Shown here: one piece after another, positions 56,323 through 64,000 of the stretch | How positions within the stretch are numbered: position 1 is the stretch's first letter | Layout of the letters: every line of letters starts with the position of its first letter | DNA from: Neisseriaceae bacterium JH1-16 | GTDB taxonomy: Bacteria > Pseudomonadota > Gammaproteobacteria > Burkholderiales > Chromobacteriaceae | Direction of reading: 5' to 3' | Assembly (NCBI GenBank): GCA_025989215.1 | Contig: JAPDNP010000009.1 | Span: 1 to 64,000, forward strand | DNA length: 64,000 nucleotides | Notes under the pieces: model-generated | Databases searched by the model: none | Told to the model about the DNA's origin: nothing | The model's input: the letters and a program-made list of their open reading frames with translations, nothing else | Translations under genes and position numbers: made by a program

Positions 56323-58164
56323 TCAGAACGCAAAGCAGGAGCAGCCGAACGCACCCCAGAAGCCCCCGTAGTCGCTGACCGGCACGCCGCTGGCGCGCGC
56401 TTGGTCATGACGGTGGCCATGCACGGCACAGGGGCCGGTGCAGTGCAAGTGCACCTGCCGTTGTAGCGGTGCGCCGGCGCGCCAGTGCCCGGGCACCTGC
56501 CTGACCGGCGACCAGTCGGGCAACACCGGCAACGCTGGCGGCGCCAAGGGGGTGAACTCGGCCGCGCCGTGGACGATCCGTCCGCCGACAACCGTCAATA
56601 CCGACTCGATGCCCTTGATCTCCTCGTCTGGAATGCTGAAATAGTCGACCGACAGCACCGCCAAGTCGGCCAGTTGCCCCACCTTGATCTGCCCCTTGCG
56701 GCCCTGCTCGCTGGAGAACCAGGCGCTGCCGTGGGTGTACAGCGCCAGCGCGACGTCGCGCGACAGCCCCTGCGGGTACAGCTGCAAGCCACCGACCGTG
56801 CGACCGCTGGCCAGCCAGTACAGCGAGGTCCACGGGTTGTAGCTGGACACCCGGGTGGCGTCGGTGCCTGCCCCCACCGGCACGCCTTCGGCCAACATGC
56901 GCCTGATCGGCGGGGTCTGCTGGGCCGCGCGGGCGCCGTAGCGGTCGACGAAGTATTCGCCTTGGAAGGCCATGCGGTCCTGGATGGCGATGCCGCCGCC
57001 CAGCGCGCGCACCCGCTCGATGTTCTCGGGCGTAATGGTTTCGCAATGGTCGAAGAACCAGGGCAACCCGTCGAACGGGATGTCGCGGTCGACCCGCTCG
57101 AACACGTCGAGCATGCGCGAGATCGACTCGTTGTAGGTGGCGTGCAGGCGGAACGGCCAACGCTGCTCCACCAAGTGCCGCACGACTTGTTCCAGCTCCG
57201 GCTCCATCGACGGCGGCAGCTCCGGGCGCGGCTCGAGGAAGTCCTCGAAGTCCGCGGCGGAAAACACCAGCATCTCGCCCGCTCCGTTGTGGCGAAAATA
57301 ATTGTCGCCCTGCCCCTGCCGCACGCTGCCGGTCCAATTCCGGAAATCGGCCAGCTCCTCCTTGGGGTGTTGGGTGAACAGGTTGTAGGCGATGCGTACC
57401 GTCAGCTGCCGCTGTTCGGCCAACTGGCGGATCACCTCGTAATCGTCCGGATAGCTCTGGAAACCACCGCCGGCGTCGATGGCGCTGGTCACCCCCAGAC
57501 GGTTCAGCTCGCGCATGAACTGGCGGGTCGAGTTGAGCTGGTACTCCAGCGGCAGCTTCGGCCCCTTCGCCAGGGTGGCGTAGAGGATCATCGCGTTGGG
57601 GCGTGCGATCAGCATGCCGGTGAGCTCCCCGTTGGCATCGCGCTGGATTTCGCCGCCCGGCGGATTCGGCGTGTCGCGGGTGTAGCCGACCGCACGCAAG
57701 GCAGCGCGGTTGAGCAAGGCGCGGTCGTACAGGTGCAGCACGAACACCGGCGTGTCCGGCGCGGCGCGATTGAGCTCGTCGAGCGTCGGCATGCGTCGTT
57801 CGACGAACTGGAACTCGGTCCAGCCGCCCACCACCCTCACCCATTGCGGCACGGGGGTGCGGTCGGCCTGCTCCTTCAGCAGACGCAGCGCATCGGCCAG
57901 CGACGGCACGCCCTCCCAGCGCAGCTCCAGGTTGTAGTTGAGCCCGCCGCGGATCAGGTGTAGGTGAGAGTCGTTCAGGCCCGGCACGACGGTGCGCCCC
58001 TGCAAGTCGATCAACTGGGTGGCGGGGCCGCGCAAGGCCATCACCTCGGCGTCGCTGCCCACTGCGACAAACTGCCCGTCGAGGATCGCCACTGCCTGGG
58101 CGTGCGGACGTTCGCGGTCGACGGTGCGGATGCGACCATTGTGCAGAATCAGTTCGGCGCTCAT
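56323..58164 (-). CDS. YtcJ-like amidohydrolase with Cys/His-rich tail
   Basis: 613 aa amidohydrolase-3 family metal enzyme. Metal motif NDSHLHLIRGG (HxH), then GGFQSYPDDYE, RLHATYNESI, WFFDHCETI and GAGTDATRV with the final Asp. Family members hydrolyse amide or ester bonds; the substrate is unknown. The last 40 residues form an unusual tail with HLHCTGPCAVHGHRH and CSC, which could bind metal. The start at 58164 follows AGGAG; the open frame to 58293 adds nothing conserved. Confidence 0.85.
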   Translation of the reverse strand: MSAELILHNGRIRTVDRERPHAQAVAILDGQFVAVGSDAEVMALRGPATQLIDLQGRTVVPGLNDSHLHLIRGGLNYNLELRWEGVPSLADALRLLKEQADRTPVPQWVRVVGGWTEFQFVERRMPTLDELNRAAPDTPVFVLHLYDRALLNRAALRAVGYTRDTPNPPGGEIQRDANGELTGMLIARPNAMILYATLAKGPKLPLEYQLNSTRQFMRELNRLGVTSAIDAGGGFQSYPDDYEVIRQLAEQRQLTVRIAYNLFTQHPKEELADFRNWTGSVRQGQGDNYFRHNGAGEMLVFSAADFEDFLEPRPELPPSMEPELEQVVRHLVEQRWPFRLHATYNESISRMLDVFERVDRDIPFDGLPWFFDHCETITPENIERVRALGGGIAIQDRMAFQGEYFVDRYGARAAQQTPPIRRMLAEGVPVGAGTDATRVSSYNPWTSLYWLASGRTVGGLQLYPQGLSRDVALALYTHGSAWFSSEQGRKGQIKVGQLADLAVLSVDYFSIPDEEIKGIESVLTVVGGRIVHGAAEFTPLAPPALPVLPDWSPVRQVPGHWRAGAPLQRQVHLHCTGPCAVHGHRHDQARASGVPVSDYGGFWGAFGCSCFAF

Positions 58165-58764
58165 GTCGGCTCCTGGCGCGGAGGCGGTTCGGGAGGGGTT
58201 CGGCCAAGTCTGGGACCACCAGGCATCGGGCCCGGTAGCAGGCTCGTCGGGATAGCAATCCGGCGAGAAGGCCGTTTTCAGGCTGTCAGTCATGCGGCAG
58301 ACCCAAGGGGAATAGGCAACATGATCGGATGGATCTCCAGGTCACCCGGCGATGCCGTACACCAGCGGCGACGGGCAGCCGACGGACAACGGCACGTGAC
58401 CTTCGGGAACGAGCGGTACCAAAGCCGTATTGCGCATCTTCGAGCCTCCACTTGTGCCATGACGGGTGGGATCAACGAGTTCTAACCATAGCCTCCGACG
58501 GCTTCTGGCACATGCTCGGTCCTGGCTCGTGGATTCCCGCATCGTCTGTACCCCAGCCCGACTCCGGCCCCAAAGTATCAATAGCTGACTCAAACACCGG
58601 ATACAAACAGCCTCTGCATGCCTGCATCTGTCGACGCAAGCAATGCACAGGGCGGAAGATGCCGGTCACGCCAAGCCGTGCGGGGCCGACGGCGCCCCCA
58701 ACGTTGGCCGAACGATGCTCACTATTCCGCTCCCGGCTGCGGACTTGGCCGCAAGTAGAAATGC
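58165..58764. other. Gene-free stretch upstream of the amidohydrolase gene
   Basis: About 600 bases with several short overlapping ORFs on both strands and no domain or start signal. One copy of the 10-mer repeat lies at 58703-58712. The promoter of the amidohydrolase/MFS operon must be here but is not obvious. Confidence 0.45.
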
Positions 58765-58797
58765 AAGAGGGGGAAGACATAAAGCCTTCCCCCTCTT
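58765..58797 (-). terminator. Terminator-like hairpin after the AhpD-like gene
   Basis: A 12-bp stem (58765-58776 with 58786-58797) and 9-base loop, 59 bases past the stop of the AhpD-like gene. The T tail is weak. Confidence 0.6.
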
Positions 58798-58855
58798 CCC
58801 ATCACTGCAGTGCAGGTGACGGCCAGTCACGGCACGTCGGCCATCAAGCGCTGCA

Positions 58856-59194
58856 TCAAGCCTGGTTCGCCGCCACCGCGTCCATCACCCGCGCCGAATA
58901 CACCAGCGCGGCTCCGGCGTTGAGCGCGACGGCGACGCCGAGCGCCTCGGCGATTTCCTCGCGGGTCGCGCCCTGCTTCAGCGCCTCGGCGGTGTGGACG
59001 GTGATGCAGCCGTCGCAACGGGTCGTCACTGCAATGGCCAGCGCGATCAGTTCGTGGGTCTTGGCGTCCAGATGCCCGGTCTTCTGCCCCGCGCTCGACA
59101 GCGTTTGATAACCCTTGACCGTATCCGGCGACAGCTTGGCGATCTCGCCGATCCGGCCCATCAGTTGTTTGCGATAGTCGATCCAGTCCAACAT
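58856..59194 (-). CDS. AhpD-like carboxymuconolactone decarboxylase family protein
   Basis: 112 aa all-helical CMD-family protein. RCDGCITVHTAEALKQGA carries the CxxC-x3-H redox motif of AhpD-type peroxidase partners. The start at 59194 follows GAGGAG. It is divergent from an AraC-type gene that probably controls it, a common pairing. Confidence 0.88.
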   Translation of the reverse strand: MLDWIDYRKQLMGRIGEIAKLSPDTVKGYQTLSSAGQKTGHLDAKTHELIALAIAVTTRCDGCITVHTAEALKQGATREEIAEALGVAVALNAGAALVYSARVMDAVAANQA

Positions 59195-59269
59195 GGCATT
59201 ACTCCTCGTCAGTGCCGCGCGAGCCCATTGCCCCCGCCATGACTTGCAGTATTGATCTGCCGCCGGATA

Positions 59270-59285
59270 TTTTTAATACTAAAAA
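59270..59285. promoter_or_regulatory. AT-rich inverted repeat between divergent genes
   Basis: TTTTTA (59270-59275) and TAAAAA (59280-59285) with a 4-base spacer in the 117-base gap between the AhpD-like and AraC genes. A candidate operator or promoter element. Confidence 0.45.
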
Positions 59286-59311
59286 TACTCAATTTTTAGC
59301 GCAATCGTCTC

Positions 59312-60238
59312 ATGGATGCACTCAGCCGCCTGATCCAGCTCGCCCGCCCGGAAAGCAGGCTCGATCTGCGCTGCCTGTTCGAAGGTGCCTTCAGCGTCGA
59401 CCACGCGCAGCAGCAGGATGATTTAGAGGCGTCGTTCCATCTGCTGCTCGAGGGCGAGTGCGTCATCGAAACGGCGGATGGGAGGCGGCTGACACTGCGG
59501 GCGGGGGACTTCGTGCTATTTCCCAGTGGCGCGGCCCATCGCATTCGCGACCGTGGCACGGCATCGCCCAGGTCGCCGCTGACACAGAGCCACGACGGCA
59601 TGCTGCCGCTACGCCGCAACGGCTCAGGCCGGCCCGATGTTGACCTGCTCTGCGGCCGCTTCGTCTATGCCCCGGGCGCAGCCGCCCTGCTGACGCAGGC
59701 GCTGCCCGACCCCTTGCATGTCTCCTTGGCCGGCGCGCAGTCGATCACCGTGCTGCACACGCTGATCGCCCTGATGCGCACCGAAGTCGATCAGCGCTTG
59801 CCCGGCGCGCTGGCCATCGTCACCGCACTCAGTCAGGCGCTGTTCGCACTGGCGCTGCGTGCCCATGGCGAGCAAGCGACCACCGCGCCCGGCGTGCTGA
59901 CACTGCTCGCCGATGCCCGGCTCGGCCCGTCGGTGCACGCCATGTTGGCCGAACCGGGGCGTGCCTGGACGATTGCCGAGCTGGGCGCTCTCGCCGCCAT
60001 GTCTCGAGCGACTTATGCGCGCCATTTCGGCGACAAGGCCGGCATGACGGTGGCGAGCTTCCTCACCGAACTGCGCATGACCATCGCTAGCGACTTGCTG
60101 ATCCATACCGAACGCAGCGCCGCCGATATCGGCATGGAGATCGGTTACCAGTCGGAGGCCGCCTTCGGCAAGGCATTCCGGCAGAACCAAGGACTCAGCC
60201 CTGGGCGTTACCGACGGCAGCATCGGGCCGCGGCTTAG
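59312..60238 (+). CDS. AraC-family regulator with cupin-like N-terminus
   Basis: 308 aa. N-terminal cupin_6 type ligand domain (about 10-190; LTLRAGDFVLFPSGAAHRI) and C-terminal AraC domain with two helix-turn-helix units (about 205-300; WTIAELGALAAMSRATYARHF and SAADIGMEIGYQSEAAFGKAF). This class often sits next to, and activates, an oxidoreductase or AhpD-like gene, as here. Ligand unknown. Confidence 0.9.
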   Translation: MDALSRLIQLARPESRLDLRCLFEGAFSVDHAQQQDDLEASFHLLLEGECVIETADGRRLTLRAGDFVLFPSGAAHRIRDRGTASPRSPLTQSHDGMLPLRRNGSGRPDVDLLCGRFVYAPGAAALLTQALPDPLHVSLAGAQSITVLHTLIALMRTEVDQRLPGALAIVTALSQALFALALRAHGEQATTAPGVLTLLADARLGPSVHAMLAEPGRAWTIAELGALAAMSRATYARHFGDKAGMTVASFLTELRMTIASDLLIHTERSAADIGMEIGYQSEAAFGKAFRQNQGLSPGRYRRQHRAAA

Positions 60239-60318
60239 CCTCGACTCGTCCAAGAGCGTGCCCGCACTGCCCCCTAAGTCAAACAGGCCGAAACGGGCCT
60301 GCAACTGCACCGTGCGGC

Positions 60319-61629
60319 TCATTCATTGCGCTGGTTTGCCGCAGCCTGTTGCGCCGCCGCGCGCAGCGCCGGGGCATCCGACAGCCGGATATTCTCCGGC
60401 AGGCCGGGATGCTTGGCCTGGCCGATCCGCTGCGCCCGATAGATGCCGGTATGGCCCGAGCACAGATAGCTGACCACGCAGGCGAGCGCGGCATAGACAC
60501 CGATCTCGGGGCCGAACAGCTCGACGGCCATCACGGTCGACGCAATCGGCGTATTGGCAGCCCCGGCGAACACCGCGACAAAGCCCATCCCCGCCAACAA
60601 CGGAAACGGCAGCTGCAGCAGCGGCGCCAGCGCATTGCCCAGCGTCGCGCCGATATAGAACAGCGGCGTCACCTCGCCGCCCTTGAAGCCGGAACCCAGC
60701 GTCGCCACGGTGAACAGCAGCTTGCCGGCAAAGTCGTAGGACGGCAGCGGCTGCTGGAATGCCGAGACGATGCTCGGGATGCCGAGGCCGAGGTAGCGAT
60801 CGACGCCCAGCAGCATCGCCGCGGCCGCGACGACCGCGCCGCCCAGCAGTGGCCGCAGCGGCGCGTAGGCGATGCACCGTTTGAGCCAGCCGGACAGCGC
60901 ATGGGTCGCATCGGCAAACGCCTTGCCGGTCAGGCCGAAGGCCACCCCGGCCAGAATCGAGGCCAGCAGCCCCCAGGCGGTAAGTTTCGGGATGAACGGG
61001 ATCAGATAATGAGTGTGATGCACGCCCCACAACAGCCCGACCTGGTCGGCGACGACGGCGGCAAACAGGCACGGCCAGATGGCGTCGTAGCGCAGCCGGC
61101 CGATCGCCAGCACCTCCAGGCCGAAGATCGCCCCGGCCAGCGGCGTACCGAACACCGAGGCAAACCCCGCGCTGATGCCGCTCATCAACAGGATACGGCG
61201 CTCCTCCCGGCTCAGCGGCAACACATGGTTGAGCTGGTCGGCCAGCGCGCCGCCCATCTGCACCGCCGTCCCCTCCCGCCCCGCCGAACCGCCGAACAGG
61301 TGCGTCACCACAGTGCCGACAAGCACCAACGGCACCATGCGCAGCTGTATCACTTTCTGGGGGTCGTGAATCTCGTCGATCAGCAGATTATTGCCCGCCT
61401 CGACCTCGCGGCCGAGCCGCCAATAGATCCAGCCCACCGCGAAGCCGGCCAGCGGCAGCAGCCAGAGAATCCAGCGATGCGCCTCGCGCCAGCCGGTTGC
61501 CCATTCGAGCGCAAACAGAAAGAAAGCGGACGCGCTGCCCGCCAGGATGGCCACCAGGCCGGATAGCAACAGCCACTTGCCAAGATAGGGCAATAAAGTG
61601 AGCGGTTCGGGAAGTGTTCTTGAAGTCAT
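60319..61629 (-). CDS. CLC-F fluoride/proton antiporter
   Basis: 436 aa CLC-fold membrane protein. Motif GGSAGREGTAVQMGGALAD contains the gating Glu; the second anion motif reads GFKGGEVTPLFYIGATLG. The chloride-type GSGIP motif is missing (the region reads AGNNLLIDEIHD). These are marks of the CLC-F clade, which exports fluoride in exchange for protons, not of ClcA chloride exchangers. A fluoride riboswitch lies directly upstream, which settles the role. Confidence 0.88.
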   Translation of the reverse strand: MTSRTLPEPLTLLPYLGKWLLLSGLVAILAGSASAFFLFALEWATGWREAHRWILWLLPLAGFAVGWIYWRLGREVEAGNNLLIDEIHDPQKVIQLRMVPLVLVGTVVTHLFGGSAGREGTAVQMGGALADQLNHVLPLSREERRILLMSGISAGFASVFGTPLAGAIFGLEVLAIGRLRYDAIWPCLFAAVVADQVGLLWGVHHTHYLIPFIPKLTAWGLLASILAGVAFGLTGKAFADATHALSGWLKRCIAYAPLRPLLGGAVVAAAAMLLGVDRYLGLGIPSIVSAFQQPLPSYDFAGKLLFTVATLGSGFKGGEVTPLFYIGATLGNALAPLLQLPFPLLAGMGFVAVFAGAANTPIASTVMAVELFGPEIGVYAALACVVSYLCSGHTGIYRAQRIGQAKHPGLPENIRLSDAPALRAAAQQAAANQRNE

Positions 61630-61715
61630 GGTCGCAGATCTGTTCGAAAATCAACAAAGCTGGACAGGGAGCGAGCGGCGACACGCGGCTACAGCTTCCC
61701 GATCCAGGGAATACC

Positions 61716-61766
61716 GTAGGTATCATCAGCCGTGTGAAGGGCGGTTACGGGAGGAATGCCATCTCC
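61716..61766 (-). promoter_or_regulatory. Fluoride riboswitch (crcB motif)
   Basis: On the minus strand the aptamer begins GGAGATGGCATTCCTCCC (61766 downward), continues with GTAACCGCC, and ends ACGGCTGATGATACCTAC (to 61716). These are the conserved parts of the crcB/fluoride RNA: GGnGATGG, AACCGCC and GGCTGATGA-nnCCTAC, in order and at normal spacing. It sits 87 bases before the antiporter start and would turn on expression when fluoride binds. I could not define the expression platform. Confidence 0.93.
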
Positions 61767-61779
61767 GACAACAGGCCCG

Positions 61780-61808
61780 ATTTTACGGGCGGGCTGCACG
61801 GGCCGCAA
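61780..61808 (-). promoter_or_regulatory. Promoter of the fluoride riboswitch transcript
   Basis: On the minus strand -35 TTGCGG (61808-61803), 17 bases, -10 TAAAAT (61785-61780). The transcript would start near the riboswitch 5' end. Confidence 0.7.
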
Positions 61809-61953
61809 CACCGAGCGGCGCAGCTTGATCACCATTCAGCAGCATGAGGTACGGCGGACAAGCTCGGCCTGGGCCGTTCAAGCCACGATTGGTTCTGGAT
61901 AGGCCAGTAACACGGCCTTCGAAAAGGCTGGATGGGCGGTATCTCGCTTTTTT

Positions 61954-61966
61954 CTGGTCTTACCAG
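61954..61966 (+). promoter_or_regulatory. FadR-type operator
   Basis: CTGGTCTTACCAG contains TGGT-N3-ACCA, the FadR-subfamily GntR operator pattern, 57 bases before the regulator start. This suggests autoregulation and maybe control of dctA. Confidence 0.65.
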
Positions 61967-62023
61967 TTATACCGGTGTAAGTTACAGGCAGATTCCCTCA
62001 TTTCGTTCAACGATACCCTAACC

Positions 62024-62719
62024 ATGTTCACTTCCTCGAAATTGGGCGACGTGGCCGCCCGCAGCATTCTTGACGCCATCAAACAGGGGCTATGGCAACC
62101 GGGGGACATGCTGCCCTCGCAGCGCGACCTGGCCGAACAGCTGGGCATCAGCCGCCCGCCGCTACGCGAGGCGATCTCGGTGCTGGTAGCGCTGGGCTTT
62201 CTGCGCTCGCATCCCGGCAAGGGCGTCTTCGTCATCAGCACCGATCCGGAAGCGGCCAGCGCCGCCGGGATGCCGACCGTCAAGGCCGAGGACGTGTTCC
62301 AGCTGCGCCTGGCACTCGAACCCTTCGTGGTCGGTCTGGTGGCCCAGGCGATCGATGCCGAGGAGCTGACCCAGCTGCGCCTGACCGTGCTCGACATGCG
62401 CGAGGCGCTCGATGCCGACGATCTGGCCGCCGCGGTCGAGGCCGACATCCTGTTCCACCGTCAGCTGGTCGGCTTTTCGCGCAACCCGGTGTTCAAGCAG
62501 GTGATGGAACAGGCCAGCGAGGCGATCGGCCACGCGCGCGACATCATGCTGGCGCGACCGCAGGAGATGCGCGCCGCCCTGACCGAGAAGGAGGCCATCC
62601 TGCGCGCGATCAAGGCGCACGACAGCGCCGCCGCCAGCGCCGCGATGCAGCAGCATATCGTCAACGCCGGCACGCGCCTCGGCATCCAGATCCGCGGAGC
62701 ACAAGCGAGCGGCGCATAA
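62024..62719 (+). CDS. FadR-subfamily GntR transcriptional regulator
   Basis: 231 aa. N-terminal winged helix (SILDAIKQGLWQPGDMLPS, then QRDLAEQLGISRPPLREAIS) and a C-terminal FCD ligand domain (about 85-220) with the metal-binding pattern Asp/His (EADILFHRQLVGFSRNPV, HIVNAGTRL). FCD regulators respond to organic acids. The neighbour dctA fits a dicarboxylate signal. The start at 62024 is where the conserved helix begins; the longer ORF to 61844 runs through the operator. Confidence 0.88.
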   Translation: MFTSSKLGDVAARSILDAIKQGLWQPGDMLPSQRDLAEQLGISRPPLREAISVLVALGFLRSHPGKGVFVISTDPEAASAAGMPTVKAEDVFQLRLALEPFVVGLVAQAIDAEELTQLRLTVLDMREALDADDLAAAVEADILFHRQLVGFSRNPVFKQVMEQASEAIGHARDIMLARPQEMRAALTEKEAILRAIKAHDSAAASAAMQQHIVNAGTRLGIQIRGAQASGA

Positions 62720-62919
62720 CCGTCGCCAGCCCCCTACCCGACAGCGCGATCCGGCCCAGCCGTCAGACGAATTCAGCCTGCCGTCGTATGCCTGGCCAGG
62801 AGCGTTACAACGCGTTTTATCAGTCATTCCAAACCAAGGGCGGAGACACGCCCGCATCATCAGCGTCGCACCGGACCCCACAACGACAATAAGTCCACTA
62901 CATCCGGAGAAGAGAAACC

Positions 62920-64000
62920 ATGCTGCAACTCACCAAGAAATCGCTGTTCATGCAGGTGATGTTCGGGCTCGTGCTCGGCATCGCCGTCGGCTTGCTGTTG
63001 CCCGAACAGGCCGTCACCCTCAAACCGCTCGGCGACGGTTTCATCAAGCTGATCCAGATGCTGATCGCGCCGATCGTGTTCTGCGTGGTGGTCAGCGGCA
63101 TCACCGGCGCCGGCGACCTGAAAAAGGTCGGCCGCGTCGGCGTGAAGGCGGTGGTTTACTTTGAAATCGTCACCACGCTAGCGCTGGTCCTCGGCCTGGT
63201 GCTGGCCTATCACAGCAGCATGGGCGTCGGCATGAACGTCGATCCGAAAGCGCTCGACGCCAGCGCGCTGAGCTCCTACACCGAGCGCGCCCACACGCTG
63301 CAGCACGCGAGCGGCGTGGCGTTCGTGATGAATTTGATCCCGAGCACGGTGTTCGGCGCCTTCGCCAACGGCGACATCTTGCAGGTGCTGATCTTCTCGG
63401 TGCTGTTCGGCTGCGCGCTGAGCCTGATGCGCGAATCGGCCGGCGGGGTGATCCGGCTGATCCACGAGGCCGGGCACGTGTTCTTCAAGCTGATCGGCCT
63501 GATCGTGCGCTTGGCGCCGATCGGGGTGTTCGGCTCGATCGCGTTCACCACCGCCAAGTACGGCGTTCACTCGCTGCAGAGCCTGGGTGGGCTGGTGGCG
63601 ATGTTCTACCTGACCTGCGCGGTATTCGTGCTGGGCGTGCTCGGCGCGATTCTGAAGCTGGCCGGCCTCAATATCGTGCAGTTCCTGCGTTATCTGCGCG
63701 AGGAGCTGTCGATCGTGGCCGGGACAGCCTCGTCCGACGCGGTGCTGCCGCAGGTGATGCGCAAGCTCGAACATCTGGGTATCAAGGACTCCACCGTCGG
63801 CCTGGTGATTCCGACCGGCTACTCGTTCAACCTGGACGGTTTCTCGATCTACCTGACCTTGGCCGCAGTATTCATCGCCCACGCCACCAATACCCCGCTG
63901 TCGCTGGGCAATCTGCTGACCATCCTGGCGGTGTCGCTGGTCACCTCGAAGGGGGCGCACGGTATCCCCGGTTCGGCCATTGTGATCCTGGCGGCGACCC
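62920..64000 (+). CDS. dctA: C4-dicarboxylate transporter DctA, partial
   Basis: 360 aa visible; the gene runs off the right edge, with about 75 residues missing. Sodium- or proton-coupled uptake of succinate, fumarate and malate at the inner membrane. MLQLTKKSLFMQVMFGLVLG at the N-terminus, then KPLGDGFIKLIQMLIAPIVF, AGTASSDAVLPQVMRKLE and IPTGYSFNLDGFSIYLTLAA are DctA-like. Two positions differ from the usual DctA: NLDGF for NLDGT and GAHGIPGSA for GAAGVTGSG. GGAGA lies 14 bases before the ATG. It may be regulated by the FadR-type gene upstream. Confidence 0.88.
   Translation, partial: MLQLTKKSLFMQVMFGLVLGIAVGLLLPEQAVTLKPLGDGFIKLIQMLIAPIVFCVVVSGITGAGDLKKVGRVGVKAVVYFEIVTTLALVLGLVLAYHSSMGVGMNVDPKALDASALSSYTERAHTLQHASGVAFVMNLIPSTVFGAFANGDILQVLIFSVLFGCALSLMRESAGGVIRLIHEAGHVFFKLIGLIVRLAPIGVFGSIAFTTAKYGVHSLQSLGGLVAMFYLTCAVFVLGVLGAILKLAGLNIVQFLRYLREELSIVAGTASSDAVLPQVMRKLEHLGIKDSTVGLVIPTGYSFNLDGFSIYLTLAAVFIAHATNTPLSLGNLLTILAVSLVTSKGAHGIPGSAIVILAAT

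Noticed and set aside
58165-58293. N-terminal 43-residue extension of the amidohydrolase
   Set aside because: The open frame continues upstream but the sequence is not conserved in the family and the AGGAG site supports a start at 58164.
60319-61629. Annotation as ClcA chloride/proton exchanger
   Set aside because: The chloride-type GSGIP motif is missing and a fluoride riboswitch precedes the gene, so CLC-F is better.

Overview
The window reads as a chromosome segment of a GC-rich betaproteobacterium, most likely of the order Neisseriales. The support is a PhaM-type protein, hpnCDE squalene genes, LolCD, an AaeXAB-like efflux operon, a typical rRNA leader with boxA at the left edge, and a very abundant 10-bp motif spread like a DNA uptake sequence. 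The lineage is an inference; no 16S sequence is present.

Layout. 1-200: leader and promoter of an rRNA operon that runs leftward out of the window. 551-9356: nadB, maeB, a PhaM-like gene, dnaE and an HD-domain gene. 9363-10378: a decayed IS3-family element. 10741-15895: a lower-GC island holding a Fap-like functional-amyloid secretion locus. It has four small secreted or periplasmic proteins behind a textbook sigma-54 promoter with an IHF site, a convergent FapF-like outer-membrane barrel, and a VpsR-like sigma-54 activator. 16343-29860: housekeeping operons (nudB, a MscS-type channel, lolCD, an NlpC/P60 hydrolase, ubiB, a Fur-boxed DUF2325 gene, a chemoreceptor, an ECF sigma factor with a 59-aa zinc-finger anti-sigma, radA, a lipoprotein). 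29860-33682: hpnCDE plus an SDR gene. 33763-34224: a tRNA Ala-Glu-Ala-Glu array. 34377-38660: a MASE1-PAS protein, a Cys-nucleophile alpha/beta hydrolase and a SUV3-like helicase. 38753-43834: a MarR-controlled AaeXAB/NodT efflux operon. 44258-53947: a Cache chemoreceptor, Lhr, an RhlE-type helicase and a SulP transporter. 54050-60238: monooxygenase-fold, MFS, amidohydrolase, AhpD-like and AraC genes. 60319-61808: a fluoride riboswitch with a CLC-F fluoride exporter. 62024-64000: a FadR-type regulator and dctA, cut by the window edge.

Two things stand out. First, the 10-mer GTTGGCCGAA (or its complement) occurs 40 times by my reading, 19 on + and 21 on -, in genes and between them. It also forms inverted pairs or hairpins after genes. 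This is how Neisseria and Pasteurellaceae uptake sequences behave, yet it lacks the CTG core of the neisserial dialects known to me. It is absent from about 10.6 to 18.3 kb, a stretch that includes the amyloid island. Second, the amyloid locus is a split Fap variant: three small exported proteins share a C-terminal Gln/Asn motif, one carries a double-glycine site, and a periplasmic C39-family protein beside them has its catalytic residues intact.

All calls come from reading the sequence and from family knowledge; no database search was run.
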